Under the pieces are notes generated by a model. It was not told where the DNA came from. It did no database searches and saw only the letters and a list, made by a program, of their open reading frames with translations. Below, piece after piece: positions 1 through 9,669 of a stretch of DNA of 64,000 nt (the stretch's first letter is position 1; the number at the start of each line of letters is the position of its first letter). Both the position numbers and the translations under genes were made by a program. Origin of the DNA: Roridomyces roridus (taxonomy: Eukaryota; Basidiomycota; Agaricomycetes; Agaricales; Mycenaceae); assembly GCA_029378245.1 (NCBI GenBank), contig JARKIF010000017.1, positions 1,116,001-1,180,000 of the forward strand, in the 5' to 3' direction.

Positions 1-65
1 GCAAGCTATGCACATACGAGACCAAATGCAATTAACACGTCGTCACTGGATAGCCTACAGTAAAG

Positions 66-752
66 TTAATGCAACCCCCTCAACTTCTTGATCACCTCCT
101 GCATATCCACCTGGTTCCACTCCCCTGTCCACTCCCCCGCCTCATCGACCGGCACAACGAACGCCTGGAACACTTTCGCTTTCGACCTCGACTTTGATTT
201 CGACTGGCCAAGTGGAGGCGCAGACAAAGGCCCGGGATCCATCGGCCTGAGGACGTACAAAAATCGCTCCCGCCTCACACGTACTGTGGTCCGAGTCGCA
301 GTCCCTCGGCGCTGTAGCCCTAGAGCGTCTGAATCCGAGCGCGCTATCCCGATATCTCTATCAACGTCCTCGTGATCCACTGCATCTTCGTCGTCAACGC
401 CTCCGGGAACGGGCGAGGGCGGGGGATATTGGAAAACGATAGGCGTAGATGGCGGCGTGTCGGTAGGTAACGCACGAAGATCAGGGTGTGTATGAGGTGA
501 GTCGAGGTATGGGTATCCAGTTAGACTTTCCTGAGAACGCGTAGTAGCTCGTCGCAACCGGGGAGTCCTAGCATCAAGGAACCGGGTATCCAGACGCAGA
601 TTTGGGCTCGGGCGCCACTGGCGAGGGTCAGTGATGAAGTCGACATCCAGCCGCCGCTGTTGTGAGGATCCAAGGCGTCGACAAGGTCGCCCGTGGCAGA
701 GCCTCGAGTGGAGGGAAAAGAAGGTGCTTACGGGGCGCCGTACAGCCCGCAT
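66..752 (-). CDS. Unrecognised basic/proline-rich protein
   Basis: An open frame of about 228 codons ending in TAA at the left edge of the window. I do not recognise a family. The C-terminal half looks like real coding sequence: a segment reading FLYVLRPMDPGPL, then a Ser/Lys/Arg-rich stretch and the end QEVIKKLRGLH. The middle is rich in Pro, Asp and Arg and is probably disordered. The first codons run into a GTAAGC that resembles a 5' splice site, so the true first exon may be very short (MRAVRRP) with an intron after it, and the N-terminal part of the continuous frame may be wrong. No signal peptide or membrane segment is visible. Confidence 0.45.
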   Translation of the reverse strand: MRAVRRPVSTFFSLHSRLCHGRPCRRLGSSQQRRLDVDFITDPRQWRPSPNLRLDTRFLDARTPRLRRATTRSQESLTGYPYLDSPHTHPDLRALPTDTPPSTPIVFQYPPPSPVPGGVDDEDAVDHEDVDRDIGIARSDSDALGLQRRGTATRTTVRVRRERFLYVLRPMDPGPLSAPPLGQSKSKSRSKAKVFQAFVVPVDEAGEWTGEWNQVDMQEVIKKLRGLH

Positions 753-1664
753 CCGGATTTAATTAGCAGTGTGATCCGAGGAATCATTCATTGTGTCCGG
801 GACCTGGCCGTTTGATCAACAGCGCTGTTCAATCTTGGTTCAATCATCGGAGGGCGCCGCGGCGAAGGCCTTGGTGAACGTGTACAATTGTGGCTGAACG
901 AGCTGCATACATTGCAGTTTCTGGCAGATCCAGCGCCGTAAGTCGTTTGTTCGCTGAGTACGATACGGACTGTGCGAACACACTGTTTGAACTAAACTCA
1001 AGGGTCACAGTGTGCACAGTGCTACCACGCGATGCGTCAACTCGAAGGGAGCGAAATTGATTCCAGTACTTGCATAGGCATCCGGTTGAGGACCTACATA
1101 GATGACCGGCGTTGAATCTTATCGTGAACCAATCGAATATCGAGTAAGTATTAGCATATGATGACTGCTCCTCCCAGGGCAAACTCAACATTCAAGGGTC
1201 ACACTACTGCCTGAAACGGTCTCGATTTGAAGCCCGAGATTATTGCATTGAGTCCAAGTGGGCCCACGTAGATGATTACTTTCGATCGTGCCCTCGATAT
1301 GATCAGACCAAGATCAGACTGATCAATCTACGCGACCTGTAGTATAATTCCTTCCTATGGCAAACTGCTGGTTTCCTGGTTCAAAATCTCACCTCTGTAT
1401 GTAGTCGAATAAGAATCAATCGTGCATACTCACTCGGTATACTTAACGGGTAATAAGTACTTGATTCCACCGGTGATCGTCAGTTGATTGTCGGTTGATG
1501 ATACGCATGATGTATCAGCCTCGTCCACATGGCACATAGAATGAATTTTGAGGTTCACCAGTGGCCCTGCGCTTCCTAGAAACGACTCGGAAGCAGGGGA
1601 AACCACGTTGAACGTGTCAAGATTGCGAAATCGTCTGATATGTGCTCAATCCGAGCTTCCTCAA
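753..1664. other. Intergenic, no gene seen
   Basis: No convincing exon, RNA gene or repeat was seen on either strand. The open frames here are short, with compositions unlike those of the neighbouring genes. Confidence 0.4.
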
Positions 1665-1986
1665 GGATACATGGTGTAGTTGGTTATCACGCTCGCTTAG
1701 CTAATCAGTCAGGAATTTTTTAACGGAACACCACGATCACAGCACCGGCATCGCGGCATTTTGAACGAAAAAATGCCTCTTCCATGCAAATGTAACAAGC
1801 TGGAATACCCGGCCCGGACGTGATTGAAACAAATGCCTCGGGCGTGTCGGGCATGTAGTATAGCTGGTTATTGCGCCCGCTTAGCATTCCAAAGAAGCTC
1901 GTGTGGGAGGTCCGGCGTTCGAGTCGCCGCTTGTCCAACACTCCCCCTTAAGACAGAGGTGTTGGGTTCAATTCCCAATGTATCCA
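1665..1986 (+). pseudogene. tRNA gene split into two halves by about 240 bp
   Basis: The left half (about 1665-1705) starts GGATACA, followed by an A-box-like D arm (TGGTGTAGTTGGTTATC) and an anticodon-stem-like CTCGC. The right half (about 1955-1986) has a perfect T arm (stem TTGGG/CCCAA, loop TTCAATT) and ends TGTATCC plus A. GGATACA and TGTATCC pair over all 7 positions, as acceptor strands of one tRNA should. Between them lies about 240 bp that holds a complete tRNA-Ala and an internal T6 run at 1716-1721. The anticodon-stem halves do not match well, so the identity is unknown. A T5 run at 1992-1996 follows. Alternatively these are halves of two unrelated relics. Confidence 0.5.
1849..1937 (+). 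tRNA. tRNA-Ala(AGC) with a short intron
   Basis: It folds as a cloverleaf. Acceptor strands GGGCATG and CTTGTCC pair with one T-T mismatch. The D arm contains AGCTGGTTA, the anticodon stem is CCCGC/GTGGG, and the T arm is CGGCG-TTCGAGT-CGCCG; the discriminator base is A. The anticodon loop TTAGCA gives anticodon AGC. About 15 nt (1887-1901) follow position 37, the canonical site for a nuclear tRNA intron. Position 3-70 is a G-T (G-U) pair, the hallmark identity element of alanine tRNAs. The nearest T-run is T5 at 1992-1996, so a primary transcript would extend through the 3' half of the split tRNA. Confidence 0.8.
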
Positions 1987-1996
1987 CACCCTTTTT

Positions 1997-2644
1997 GACC
2001 CGCCCGACCCCGAGTTCCTTCCCTTTTTCACGTCTGCCGCCCGCAAACGGTAAATCCCACATTACTTCCCTCAAACGATACGCCTGGTCTCGTTCTGACT
2101 TTCAGTGTCATCCCTGGCACCTTCCCTTGGTCTCAGAATTATTTCGGAACGTATGAGCCCCGGGGGATGAAGCAATAGAGCCATCATCGTGGAATGATGA
2201 GCAGATCATGGAAATTTTCAACATCAACATCACAAAGTAAACAAGCACCAATCATTCCTCAGCGCAGTGTACATGTTCTTCTGACTTCACTACTACTAGT
2301 GTCTGTCAACAATTGGAGTCCAATGTGTGAATACAATCCGCATTTCACTTCGCTCATTCCCTCAGGACAGTCCGTCCGCTGTGCAGCACAGCCTGTTGAC
2401 AGTCTGACGCCGGTTCAACCGTAAATAGCGGTTGGTGGGGCAACATCCCTCATCGTCAGTTCGTCGTGGTGCCAAATTCCAATTGGCAATGAAGACCTTG
2501 AACCAAGATTGAACCCGGCTTTCTCAACTTTCAAGTATCAGACACAGCCCATTCCCGAATGCCCTAATCTCGTCACTGTTTGCCGATACACAGGTCCCAT
2601 GGAGGCTGTGAAGGCTCGGCGCTTCCTTTCCTCCTACCACCTCC
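1997..2644. other. Intergenic, no gene seen
   Basis: The stretch between the tRNA locus and the next gene. A short methionine frame (2194-2424) shows no family features. Part of this is presumably the promoter of the plus-strand gene that follows. Confidence 0.35.
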
Positions 2645-4226
2645 ATGCCCCATTCTCAGTGGCCTGTCCCGGAGAGCGCTAGCCTGTACACCGAGTCCAC
2701 GATCCCCACGACCGTGTGGGGACCAGGCACCCTCGCAGGCCGAGCGATCATGGCTCTCGGGGAAGTCACGCTGAAAGGCCTCGACCGGCTTATTGACCGC
2801 GAGGCGCGAGCGATCGAGAAGAGGCTACAGGGCATTCAGTCGTCGGCTCCGCATTTGACGACGGATATGTATGATGACCTTGTCGAGCTTTCGGGGTGCG
2901 TGATTTGCATCTCAGGCTTTGATCAGTGGCCTCAATTTCGATTGTAGACCGCCGATATACCCAACGTATATTATGGCTCGCGCAACTGATTTGCTGGTCG
3001 CCCAACTCAATCTCGGGTATGGAGCGGCCATCGCCTCGCGACTAGTTCAACTCTCCCCGCCAGAAGCCCGCATCGTCCTATTCCGTCTCGCGACTTCGAG
3101 GTATGTCGCCGATGGAAGTGTCAACTCCATAATGAATCTCCTCAGCAAATTCGAAATCCTAAACTACAACTCCATCAGCGAATTCCACGCCCTCGACCTG
3201 CTCTCCACTCTCCTCCAACTACACCCCGAAATGTCCGCCCCCGTCTTCGAGCTCCTGGACCACCTCTTCCAAACGCTCGATGCCCAAACAAAACTGTACC
3301 GATTCTCCGCACACCCAATCCTCCGCATGCATGCCGAGGAAAACCTCAACATCCCTTCAATGTGTCGGACCTCGCTGTCGGAGTTGCAGATTCAGTTCTC
3401 TGCTGATCGAGCGCATCGGTGGAGGATTTGGCTGACGCTCGAAGGTGTGGGTGGAGTCACGGCTGAGAGTCGGCTTGGCCAGATTAGTCGGATCCTTGCT
3501 GACACGACGGCGGCGGCGCCTGAATTGTTTGATGCGGCTGTTGATTTGGTTGACTTCCTTCGGTGAGCTGGTTCTTATTTGGAGAATTTTGGGACTGAGA
3601 TTCCGCATCGAAGATACTCACAGGACCCGGAAATCCGGCGTGCTGCAACGGAACAACTGGTTGCCTCCATTGCGAACCAAAGTGTAGACGATACTTTGAT
3701 AAATGCCCTCAACCTGAAATGGACGCCAGAGGCTGACGAGAACCCACGGTATGTGGACAATCCTACGGTACTGCACGATTCGTTGAAAAATACTCTCAGA
3801 TACGGCTTATACACCCTCAACCGCACATCAACGGCAGTCTGGGGGAGACAGTCCGACAGCGGAAGCTCCGATCCCCGACTCGCCGAGTTTCTGACTAAAG
3901 CGAGATTGCGTGCTGAATCCACCCCAGTCGCGCAGGTTTCCGACCCAAAGCCTCCAATTCCCGAACTCAAGACAACTGCACCAACTCGAAATCGTGCTCG
4001 AAATCGTGTCAGATTTTCACTTCCGGCGAGGTCCAAGCGGCACATACACTCTGCAACGGAACCATGCACGGGATGTACAGAGTGGTTCCATGGATACGAT
4101 CCTCTCCCGCTGGTTCGTCCAGGGTCCACTTTGTCGGCTTCTGGTCGGAATAAGTCTGATTCGCGATCGGTGGAGGTGCAAATGCGAGAGATACTTGAGA
4201 CGTACCTGCCGTGGACGCGCACATAG
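2645..4226 (+). CDS. Unrecognised protein of about 490 residues, three exons
   Basis: Exons read 2645-2895, 2948-3562 and 3614-4226, joined by introns of 52 and 51 bp. The donors are GTGCGT and GTGAGC, and the acceptors end TTGTAG and CGAAG. The frame stays open across both joins. The product is mostly helical in appearance, with leucine-rich stretches such as HALDLLSTLLQLHPEM and DAAVDLVDFLR, and a basic low-complexity C-terminus (TRNRARNRVRFSLPARSKR). No signal peptide, membrane span or catalytic motif is seen, and I do not recognise a family. An upstream ATG at 2599 opens a 27-codon frame that stops, so 2645 is the likelier start. The exact C-terminal end is less certain than the middle. 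Confidence 0.6.
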
Positions 4227-4355
4227 TATGTGTGCCCCTTTCCTTGTAACGCGGATATATCGTGTGTTGTATGTCCGTGCACTCTTGTAAATTGTAAATT
4301 GTAGCTTCAAGTCCAAATGGATAGACTCGACTCCCAGAACAATTAGACTCGTAAC

Positions 4356-4512
4356 CAGTCTGTCCATGAGTTGTCGATATCGACAACAATTCATGGTCAG
4401 AGCATGGACATGTCGGAAAAATCAAAATTGGCTTGGACTGGCTAGAGACCTGTTCCAAGCCGTTAGGTTAGTTTCCGACACAGATATCGACAACTCATGG
4501 ACAGACCAGATT
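4356..4512. repeat. Palindromic (MITE-like) repeat
   Basis: A nested inverted repeat. Positions 4360-4400 form a hairpin (CTGTCCATGA ... TTCATGGTCAG around GTTGTCGATATCGACAAC). The outer strand TCTGTCCATGAGTTGTCGAT recurs inverted at about 4483-4505. Shorter inverted pairs (GTCGGAAA/TTTCCGAC and CTTGGA/TCCAAG) lie inside. A related hairpin is in an intron of the RGS-LOV gene near 17.2 kb. No target-site duplication was identified. Confidence 0.6.
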
Positions 4513-4602
4513 CTGGTCTCCAGAAGAATTGAAGTAGGAGGAAAGACACAGACGGCAAACGCTGAACTCCAAAAGTAGGAACCAAAATGGAAATCCTAGT
4601 TC

Positions 4603-4727
4603 AAAACAGCATAAATATCGAGGCCGGAAAGCCTACCACTCCGAAACAGCGTGTCATCCTTGTGCAGGGGCCATGCTAATCTTCTCTGTATTGTTCCAAT
4701 GGCTGCGTACGACACCCCAAAGGGGTC
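4603..4727 (-). ncRNA. U6 spliceosomal snRNA
   Basis: Read on the minus strand, this contains the U6 core: a 5' stem-loop (GACCCC TTT GGGGTGTC), then GGAACAATACAGAGAAG with the invariant ACAGAGA box that pairs with the 5' splice site, then GATTAGCATGGCCCCTGC and AAGGATGACACGC, which form the U4-pairing region and internal stem-loop. The conserved core is intact. The part 3' of GATGACACGC (TGTTTCGGAGTGG...) differs from the usual short A/U-rich tail, and the first T-run is only T4 (complement of 4603-4606), so the 3' end is uncertain. No TATA box is evident about 30 bp upstream. A pseudogene, or an extra sequence near the 3' end, is possible. Confidence 0.8.
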
Positions 4728-4979
4728 AAGGAATACGGGGACATCTGGGTGGTCATCAGTCGAAAGCCTGGACTCCGTGGTCCGAATGCTAGAAAGAAAT
4801 ACACAGCCTGACCGGATAAAAGACCCACTCACTAACAGACAACAGAAAGAGGATGAAGAGTTACACTACAGATTACAAGAATATATATCCTCTAGTCCGA
4901 AACCAGATCCGATCCATAAACACAGAAAGCAAGACAAAGAGGCACACAGAAACTCATTAAATATCCTATCTCGCAGCAT

Positions 4980-7900
4980 TCACCGCTTGCGCTTGGCACC
5001 AAGGGTAGCCCCACCAAGCACGTCGCCTGACCCACTCCCCTCCCCAGAATCCGCATCCCCATCAACCTCCATATCGACACCTTCCGCGTCAGGCGGTGGC
5101 GGCGGTGGCGGCATATCTTCATCCACATTCCGCGATCGTCTACGAAAGGTCGTCAGCGTCTGACAAGGGTGCTCAAGAGCGACACTCGCCTCATCGCAGC
5201 TCCACTCATCCCAGCATTATCCTCGACCTCCGTCTCCACCCCACCGCCGTCGACGCGTATCCGCGGCGCAGCATACATCTCATCCACCTCGTCGCCATCC
5301 TCATCCGCCAGGTCATCTGCTAGTACGCCCTCGTCATGGGCTATGGGCGGCGGAGGATCGTCGGCTGCGTCGGGGATGATCTCTTCGTACTCCTGCAAGA
5401 AAATGTCAATCATTATGCATGCCGGTAACGGATTGCAAAGGGTGCAAAGGGGTGGGAGAATGGAGCCGCCCCGACATGTGGACAGTCCCCGAGAGCCGTG
5501 GATATAGAACCCCGGGTCTGGATAGACGATGGGGGGACAGTCGTTCCACCAAGCCCGACAACGCCGCGGGAGCGATGTGTGTAGACACTGCGGCGACAGT
5601 GAAGAGCGCCCGAGAACCCCGTGACCGAGCCTCTCCCGTCAAGAAGGGCTAAATGGGCTTTCCATACAACGACCCGCACGCTCCCACGTCACACACACCC
5701 TCCCTCCCCGTCTCCCAAATCAAAAGCAAAGAAGCAAAAAAAAAACGCACCTCCTCTTCCTCCTCAATCTCAATCTCCACATCCTCCTCCAGGTCCGCAA
5801 ACGTCCTGCACAAAGGACAGCTAAGTAGAGGACGAGCAAAAGTCAGTATGTATGACGTAATCAACAGGCATGGAGGAAAGTAGAAGAGGACGAGGAGATC
5901 TAGAACGCGCAGCACATTGAACACCGGGAGGCGCAGCGGGACGCGGTCCTCGAGGTCGCTGTATCGACCGTCATCCCCACCCGCGCCTGCATATCGTCCT
6001 CGCCGCCATTCCCTCCCCTGACCCAAAAACACTGCAAAGAAAAAACATACCTAAACGCAGGATGATGCGCCTCCAACAACGGCCTCAAACACTTGTAATG
6101 GAACGTATGCGAGCACGGAGCTATGAAGAGCGCTTGGCGGATGGATACCGGGAAGAGACCTATGATAGAGGTCAGCGGGGTGGAGGCGGGGAGGAGGAGG
6201 AGGAGAGGGAGGGGAGGAGGAGGAGGAGAGGGAGGGGGGAGGGAGAGGGGAGAGGCAGGGGCAGAGGGCAGGGAAGAGGAAGAGGGGGAACGGAGAGGAG
6301 GGAGGAGCGGGAGGACAATTGCATTGTAGACCTCCACGCTGCGTCGGGGAAGGAGGAGCAGTAAAGATCTGTCATCAAGCCCCAAAAACGGAGCCGAGAA
6401 GAGGCCACCGGCTCGCATGGCACGCTGCGGACGACGAATAGCAGGCCGCCACCACGGAAGACGTCAGCCCAAGCTCTGCAAGGCTGGCTCGACCCCAAGC
6501 CGCCCGTCGCACAAGCAGCGACGCCCCTCGTCAAGCCCGCCCACCCAGAGAAGGCAAATGAGAGGAGCTACTAGCTCGCAAGACGCGTTGCCAGAGTGCG
6601 CTGCGAATGAGAAACCGCAGGGACTACACATCCCGCCCTACGTCGGGGTCGATCCTCGAAAGACTGGGATGATGGCACCTCCTGTACGCCGATGCCATCC
6701 ACGTCAACGAGTCGAGTATGGGTAAGCTCGCCCGCCACAGCGCAGCGGTAGTAGATAGTAGACGTGCTTCCGCGTGTGACCCACGACCAATGACATCCTC
6801 GACCGAGCGAGGATAGCCAACTCGAGCTGGTCCGGGAGTCCACCCCCCAGCCCTCCCCGAGCGCACCTCCCTCCCAAAGAACACCTCGTCGAAGAAAGAA
6901 TAAGAATAGAAGGAAGACTCACAAATACAGCAATCCGGTATACTGCCCCCACCCAACGACTTGCGCTTCGACTTTGGCTGTGATGAGGTGCCTTCGGTGC
7001 CTGGGAGAGAGATAAGGGCGAGTCAGTAAGGATCGGAGAGAGAGGAGGAGACGAAAAAGGAAAGGTGAGGTCCGGAGGGGTGAAGTGGGCGGTGGGAGGA
7101 AGATAAGTATGCGAAGGGTACGGTGCCCAGTGCGGTACAGAGAGAGAGGAAGAGACGAGGAGGAGCATATCCTAGCGAGGCAAAGGGCCGGGATGTACGG
7201 GGAAAGCAGGGTGGTAGGAGGCACTCACCCGTCGCCCCAATCGCCAGCGCCTTGAGATTCTTCAAGGCCGTCGTGCTACCATCCAGTCAGGACCTATACG
7301 AACAGCAGAGACGCAGACACGCACTTGAAAGCATTCGCAGCCGCCTGCCACTCGCGTCCAAGCTCCACCCGGATCTTGACACTCTTGTAGATATCCTCCG
7401 CCCCGCCCTGATAGTCCACGCCCTACCCAAATCGCGTCCATCAGTGCCACGCTGGCATGAAAAGAACGAAAGACGTACGAGCTGCAAGATATCCCCGTCC
7501 TTGACCTGATGCGGCCTACTCTCCGTGTTCGCCGCACTCAATCGAAGGTGATTCAAAAACGTGCCCGAGCTGCTCTTGGTATCGCGTATGAAGAACTTGA
7601 CCGCATCCGGGCCATCGTTCTCCACCCACACCTCGGCGTGCGCACGGCTCACGACCTTGCTCTTGAACGCAATCTTGTTGGTGCTGAGAGCGTTGACGGC
7701 AGAGAGCCCGAGCCCACTCCGGTCTGTGAATCGCCCGATTCGGAGGGGAGAGTCGCCTGCCCGGAGATCACGCGCGATGGCGTCGAAGCGTAGTGAGCGG
7801 CGAGAGTCGAGGTGTGGTACGAGGCGGATACGGTGTGCTGGGCCTGTTCCTGTGCCCCCAGCAGGCTGATTGCTGTTGATGTTGGCATTGGTGGCTGCAC

Positions 7901-8273
7901 GAGGCATGGGCTGCGCCGGTGTGATGGGTGTAGGTGCAGCACTGGGCACATTCCCGGCACTCCGTCGACGGCGGAGCATGTGGCTCAGTTGGTTAAGACT
8001 GCCAGGCTGGCCTTGCTGCTGGATGGATGGTGGGCCGACGAGGGCTTGAATCTGAGCCTGCTGTCCTTGTCCTCTTCGGCGAGCACTCGCTGGATTGGGG
8101 CTGGGCGGGCCCTGCATTGGTGGAGATGGGCTCATTTCTCGCAGTCCGTCGAGGGGGACGATGGGCACGTGGATGTGAGACTGCGAGCTGTTGCGTGGCC
8201 GGCCACGGAGGAAAGAGCCGAGGATGGTGGTGCTGCGAGGCTGCGTGGGCGGCGAGTCGGCGCCAGTGTCCAT
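4980..8273 (-). CDS. Dma1/Chfr-type FHA-RING E3 ubiquitin ligase
   Basis: Spliced reading: exons 8273-7479, 7422-7325, 7275-7229, 7000-6923, 6159-6051, 5820-5751, 5392-~5195 and a final exon ending in TGA at 4980-4982. The N-terminal 150 residues are Ser/Pro/Gln-rich. An FHA domain follows (LRIGRFTDR, SKVVSRAHAEVW, DTKSSSGTFLNH, DGDILQL), the phosphothreonine-binding module. A RING-H2 finger is assembled across three exons: CCIC, CSHTFHYKC and CPLC, closed by RTFADLEEDVE as in yeast Dma1. The tail is acidic, with an eight-proline run and a basic AKRKR end. Dma1/Chf proteins ubiquitinate substrates in septation and spindle-checkpoint control. Introns 3-6 are 228, 761, 230 and 357 bp, long for this genome. 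The junction between the last two exons is approximate. Confidence 0.8.
6172..6310 (+). repeat. Purine-rich GGA/GGGA tract in an intron
   Basis: About 140 bp of almost uninterrupted G and A on the plus strand (GAGG and GGAG runs), ending a few bases from the 3' splice site at 6160-6161 of the 761-bp intron. On the transcribed minus strand it is an extreme polypyrimidine tract next to the acceptor. It probably arose by slippage. Confidence 0.8.
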
Positions 8274-9659
8274 GGTGGGCGGGACTCGAGGTGTCCTGAT
8301 GAGGAAGGTTTGTCACAGTCACGCTGTCACAACTGCTTCTTACGGACAACGGCGGACACTCCGACTTTTCGTCACGATGCGAGCTCCACGTCGTGTATTT
8401 CTGGCATTGGACCCTCGTGCTTGATAGATGTCACGGCCGACTTGATGCAGGTGTCTCGCTCTCGGACAGTTCTCGCGACCGCCGACCTCTGGTTTTCTTT
8501 GGTTTTTCTTTGATAAACTTTCGTTCGCCAACCGAACTGGGTGGAACGAACCTCTCATCAAGTCACATACACCCAACCCTGCAAATGCTCACTTTTTACA
8601 TATTCCTCGCTACGATTCTGGCGGATGTACTCGACTGCCTGTCTGGACGTGCCTCGTTGATTCCAACTTCAAAGAAACCACTGCAAAAGTCGTCGTCGTT
8701 CCACTTAGACCTCCAGGGGGATCTCGGACATTGATACCTCCACGGGTAGCTTGGGTCAATTCGGGCAGCGCGACCGAAAAAACGAACTCTTCAACCGCGG
8801 TCACACGCAGACAGCACTGTCGTCATGAAGGTCCTCTCATTACATTTCTCGCCCCGCTACAGTCCACAATAATCCTGACTGAACTAGCTCCAGGCACGGT
8901 ATTTGTCAGTCTCAGGTCTGTAGGCTACTTGAAAACGCCAAACCACAAGTGTGATGCCTAGGGCAGGAGTCGAACCCACCCGAAGAAGTGCGAGAACTTT
9001 CGCCTATGTGCATCGACAGTTTGGTACTTGGCATCGGCACACTTGACGTTGAATTGTCGATGCACGAGCTCGACTCTGCTTGGACTCGGCGTACCTCGAT
9101 TCTCATCAGTACTGCTTCCGTCCGACAGAACCGAAAAGAAACGCAATCTCAATCATCCATGGCTGAAACTCGGAATCGAACCCAGGTCAACACTTGAGCG
9201 TGTAGTTTCACACCGCTACAGGATGCTTCTGTTACTGAAGACTGAAATGCAACCTGTATCGTCGCACAGGTTTCTCCCTCCGGCAGCCCAATCAAAAGAA
9301 ACCACCGCAAAAATCATCGTCTTCCTCAACCTCAGGCACACACAGATAGTCGTCAATCGCAGGGTCTCTCTTGCACCTCGGTAAATGCATCCTAGTCCGA
9401 ACTCTGAGTCGTCGTTCTCTGGCACTGTCTTGTGATCTGCAGCTTTGACGCTACGTGCTAGGTCTACATCACGCCGCCAGTGGAGACGAACCACTATCCG
9501 GCTGTTGGGCATCTGTTGGGTTTGATATTCGGCGCTTTTGCTGGGCTTCCAAATGACTGATATAACACCTCAGTCTATTCGCATGAATGGGAGAGTATCA
9601 CGCAATTGGTCGGCGTGTACGACAGACATACTTAAAAAGGCCACGCAACCTTCAGATTG
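8274..9659. other. Intergenic with tRNA T-arm-like relics on the minus strand
   Basis: No protein gene is seen. Two B-box/T-arm-like sequences occur on the minus strand. One is at about 8963-8979 (GGTGGGTTCGACTCCTGCC). The other is at about 9164-9190 (CTGGGTTCGATTCCGAG, ending TTTCAGCC plus A). The second is preceded by an A-box-like GTAGCGGTGTGAAAC, but no matching 5' acceptor strand was found. These look like decayed tRNA genes. Confidence 0.4.
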
Positions 9660-9669
9660 TTCGCGGCAG

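Noticed and set aside
6123..6364. Gly/Arg/Glu-rich proteins on the plus strand
   Set aside because: They are translations of the purine-rich tract inside a Dma1-like intron.
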